Shown one piece after another: positions 5,047 through 6,824 of a stretch of DNA of 6,824 nt. The position numbers were made by a program, and so were the translations under genes. The stretch covers positions 1 through 6,824 of the forward strand of contig JANJWE010000318.1 in the NCBI GenBank assembly GCA_024709705.1, in the 5' to 3' direction. A model generated the notes under the pieces. It was not told the DNA's origin, made no database searches, and saw only the letters and a list, made by a program, of their open reading frames with translations. Position 1 is the first letter of the stretch. The number at the start of each line of letters is the position of its first letter. Origin of the DNA: Flavobacterium sp. (GTDB taxonomy: Bacteria > Bacteroidota > Bacteroidia > Flavobacteriales > Flavobacteriaceae).

Positions 5047-6824
5047 ATGATTAAAATTACAAAACAGAAATTAAATGTGCCCCTATTTTCAATTTCTAAA
5101 TCAAAAAAGGATTACCTGTATTTTAAATTGATTTTGTTGCTATTTGTTACAAATCTAATGCAGGCTCAAATTTATGGAGACTTTCCTTATGGTCAGACTT
5201 TTATTTCTAGCACTCAGCCTCCAGAAGTTTCTTTATTAGTACCGCAAAATAATACGGTTAATTCAGCTACATTCACAACAGAAGGGTTGCAGTTAACGCC
5301 AGCCTCCAACGGAAGGTTTGGGGCTGTTTATGTTGCAACTAAACAATTTAGCTCCTTAAATGGAATCAAAATTGAGTTTGAGTATGGAATGTATGGAGGA
5401 ACAGGTGCCGATGGAATCTGTATGTTTTTATTTGATGCAAGTGTAGGAGTTCCTACAATTGGTGCAAATGGAGGTGCTTTAGGTTACAGTTACAATAGAG
5501 CAAATCAAACCTTTTCATTTGCTCGACAAACCGGCTTAACCGGAGCCTACCTAGGTGTGGGTCTAGACGGATTCACTAATTACAAAAGAAGTGTGTTTGA
5601 AGCTAACCTTAGAAATAATGGAGTGCCCAATACTACTTTTACAGAACAATTAAGTCATGTAACGTTAAGAGGAGCAAGAGGATTAGAAATTGATGCTTCA
5701 AAAGGATTGGGTGATGGGTTTACAGGCTATCCGACATTAACTACTAAAACAACTTTAAATACCTCAGTTGGTGCGGCAACCATTGACCCCAACACGGGAT
5801 TATATACAACCGGCCCTGGTTTGTCAGACAATTTTTTATTGAAAACATCATCTTTGTCATGGGACACAACAAATCCTAATTATAGAAAATGTTTTGTAGA
5901 GTTAATGCCACATCCTAGTGGTGGATTTTTTGTAACTGTAAAAATTCAGCATGGAAGTACTATTTCTACAGTTATAGATAACTACTGGTATCAAACTTCT
6001 TATACCTATATAGAAAATGCAAATCCCGCAGTTTCTGATTTTGAAGTATCTAATCTACCCGGACCAAACACAGCTCATACTCTTAGTACAGTTCCACCTG
6101 CATTATTTAAGATTGGTTTTGGAGCTTCAACAGGAGGATTAAATAATATTCATCTTATTAGAAACTTAAAGGTTTCATTGCCTTTTGCAGCAGAGGCTGT
6201 TGCAGACAATGCCGAATTTTGTTACGGTGAATCTGCTGAGATTAGCCCCTTTTTGAATGATATTGCTTATACTGGAAGTATAGCTATGGGGCCAACTGCT
6301 TCAAGTACTAATATTGATCCAAATTCTTTTCAATTTGTTGATTCAAATGGAGTACCTCAAGGACAAAATTATTTTATTCAAGACGTTGGAACATGGGTTT
6401 TTAATCCCGCTACAAATAAAGTTTCTTTTAATCCGGTTCCGGGCTTTAACTCAACAGTTTCTGTTCAATACAATATTAAAGGTATAAATCCACCCTTTAA
6501 TGATGATGCTTATAGAAGCCAATTGGCCACAATTACAGCAGTTTATGAAGATTGTTCAGCAGATTTAAAAGTTACCAAAGTTGTTAATGTTAACAACCCT
6601 TTCATAGGTGAAAATGTTGTTTTTACTATAGCAGTTACAAACCAAGGGCCTATAAATGCTACCAATGTTACCGTTGCAGATTTATTACCTTCTGGTTTTA
6701 ATTTTATCAATGCTACTCCTTCATTTGGAACATATAATAACTCCACAGGAAATTGGACTATTGGAAATTTAAGTGCTGGAACTACGGTTACTTTAACTGT
6801 AGAGGCTCAAGTTAATCCTTTTGG
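5047..6824 (+). CDS. Secreted L-type lectin-like / CshA-like / DUF11 surface protein, C-terminus cut by window edge
   Basis: The frame is open from 5047 to the right edge (592 codons plus 2 bases, no stop). Residues 1-40 read as a signal peptide with a long basic n-region and the core LILLLFVTNLMQA, cut before Q41. Residues about 42-380 resemble an L-type (legume-type) lectin fold: GGTGADGICMFLFDAS, GGALGYSYN, YLGVGLDGFTNY and, near the end, LFKIGFGASTGGLNNIHLIRNLKV. Residues about 383-502 look like a CshA-type fibril repeat (GTWVFNPATNKVSFNPVPGFNSTVSVQYNIKG). Residues about 504-592 are a DUF11 repeat (ADLKVTKVVNVNNPFIGENVVFTIAVTNQGP, then LPSGFNF, then GNWTIGNLSAGTTVTL). In Bacteroidota such proteins are long, carry more repeats, end in a type IX or gliding-associated C-terminal domain and sit on the cell surface; that end is outside the window. 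A role in binding glycans or surfaces is inferred. In-frame ATGs at 4990 and 4999 are alternatives, but 5047 gives a more normal signal peptide. The upstream operator shared with the kinase operon suggests control by that two-component system. Confidence 0.9.
   Translation, partial: MIKITKQKLNVPLFSISKSKKDYLYFKLILLLFVTNLMQAQIYGDFPYGQTFISSTQPPEVSLLVPQNNTVNSATFTTEGLQLTPASNGRFGAVYVATKQFSSLNGIKIEFEYGMYGGTGADGICMFLFDASVGVPTIGANGGALGYSYNRANQTFSFARQTGLTGAYLGVGLDGFTNYKRSVFEANLRNNGVPNTTFTEQLSHVTLRGARGLEIDASKGLGDGFTGYPTLTTKTTLNTSVGAATIDPNTGLYTTGPGLSDNFLLKTSSLSWDTTNPNYRKCFVELMPHPSGGFFVTVKIQHGSTISTVIDNYWYQTSYTYIENANPAVSDFEVSNLPGPNTAHTLSTVPPALFKIGFGASTGGLNNIHLIRNLKVSLPFAAEAVADNAEFCYGESAEISPFLNDIAYTGSIAMGPTASSTNIDPNSFQFVDSNGVPQGQNYFIQDVGTWVFNPATNKVSFNPVPGFNSTVSVQYNIKGINPPFNDDAYRSQLATITAVYEDCSADLKVTKVVNVNNPFIGENVVFTIAVTNQGPINATNVTVADLLPSGFNFINATPSFGTYNNSTGNWTIGNLSAGTTVTLTVEAQVNPF

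Noticed and set aside
6543..6746. Minus-strand open frame of 67 codons
   Set aside because: It is the antisense shadow of the DUF11 repeat coded on the plus strand and has no features of its own.

Overview
The window looks like chromosomal DNA from a member of the Bacteroidota, most likely a Flavobacterium-like organism. This rests on the very AT-rich composition, several matches to the Bacteroidota promoter -7 element TAnnTTTG, A-rich rather than GGAGG-like sequence before the genes, and the protein types: a secreted LRR protein, and a large lectin/DUF11 surface protein of the kind usually exported by type IX secretion. I see no RNA genes, mobile elements, CRISPR arrays or plasmid functions.

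Layout. (1) Positions 1-751, minus strand: the N-terminal 250 residues of an RND-type efflux membrane fusion protein, running off the left edge. (2) Positions 752-967: a divergent intergenic region with a plausible promoter for the efflux gene. (3) Positions 968-1822, plus strand: a secreted protein of eight plant-type leucine-rich repeats, ended by a strong intrinsic terminator at 1849-1885. (4) Positions 1823-2259: a gene-free stretch with that terminator, an inverted repeat and a TAnnTTTG box. (5) Positions 2260-4642: a two-gene operon encoding a membrane sensor histidine kinase and a NarL/FixJ-type (LuxR-HTH) response regulator. (6) Positions 4643-5046: a second gene-free stretch with another copy of the inverted repeat and another TAnnTTTG box. 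(7) Positions 5047-6824: the 5' part of a large secreted protein (signal peptide, L-type lectin-like domain, CshA-like domain, DUF11 repeat) running off the right edge. This last gene has no stop codon in the window.

The most notable observation is regulatory. The same 18-base imperfect palindrome, TGTAGAACAAATTCTACA, lies upstream of the kinase/regulator operon (2057-2074) and upstream of the lectin-like surface protein (4890-4907). In both places exactly 43 bases separate it from a perfect TAnnTTTG box (2118-2125 and 4951-4958), and neither box has a TTG -33 element at the usual spacing. This suggests two activator-dependent promoters with one architecture. The simplest reading is that the response regulator binds this palindrome, activates its own operon and switches on the adjacent surface protein, giving a self-contained signal-to-adhesin module. 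At the second promoter the palindrome is flanked by two more half-sites (TTGTAG at 4867-4872, CTACAA at 4925-4930) placed symmetrically about the same centre. The repeats and spacings are read directly from the sequence. The assignment to this regulator is inference.
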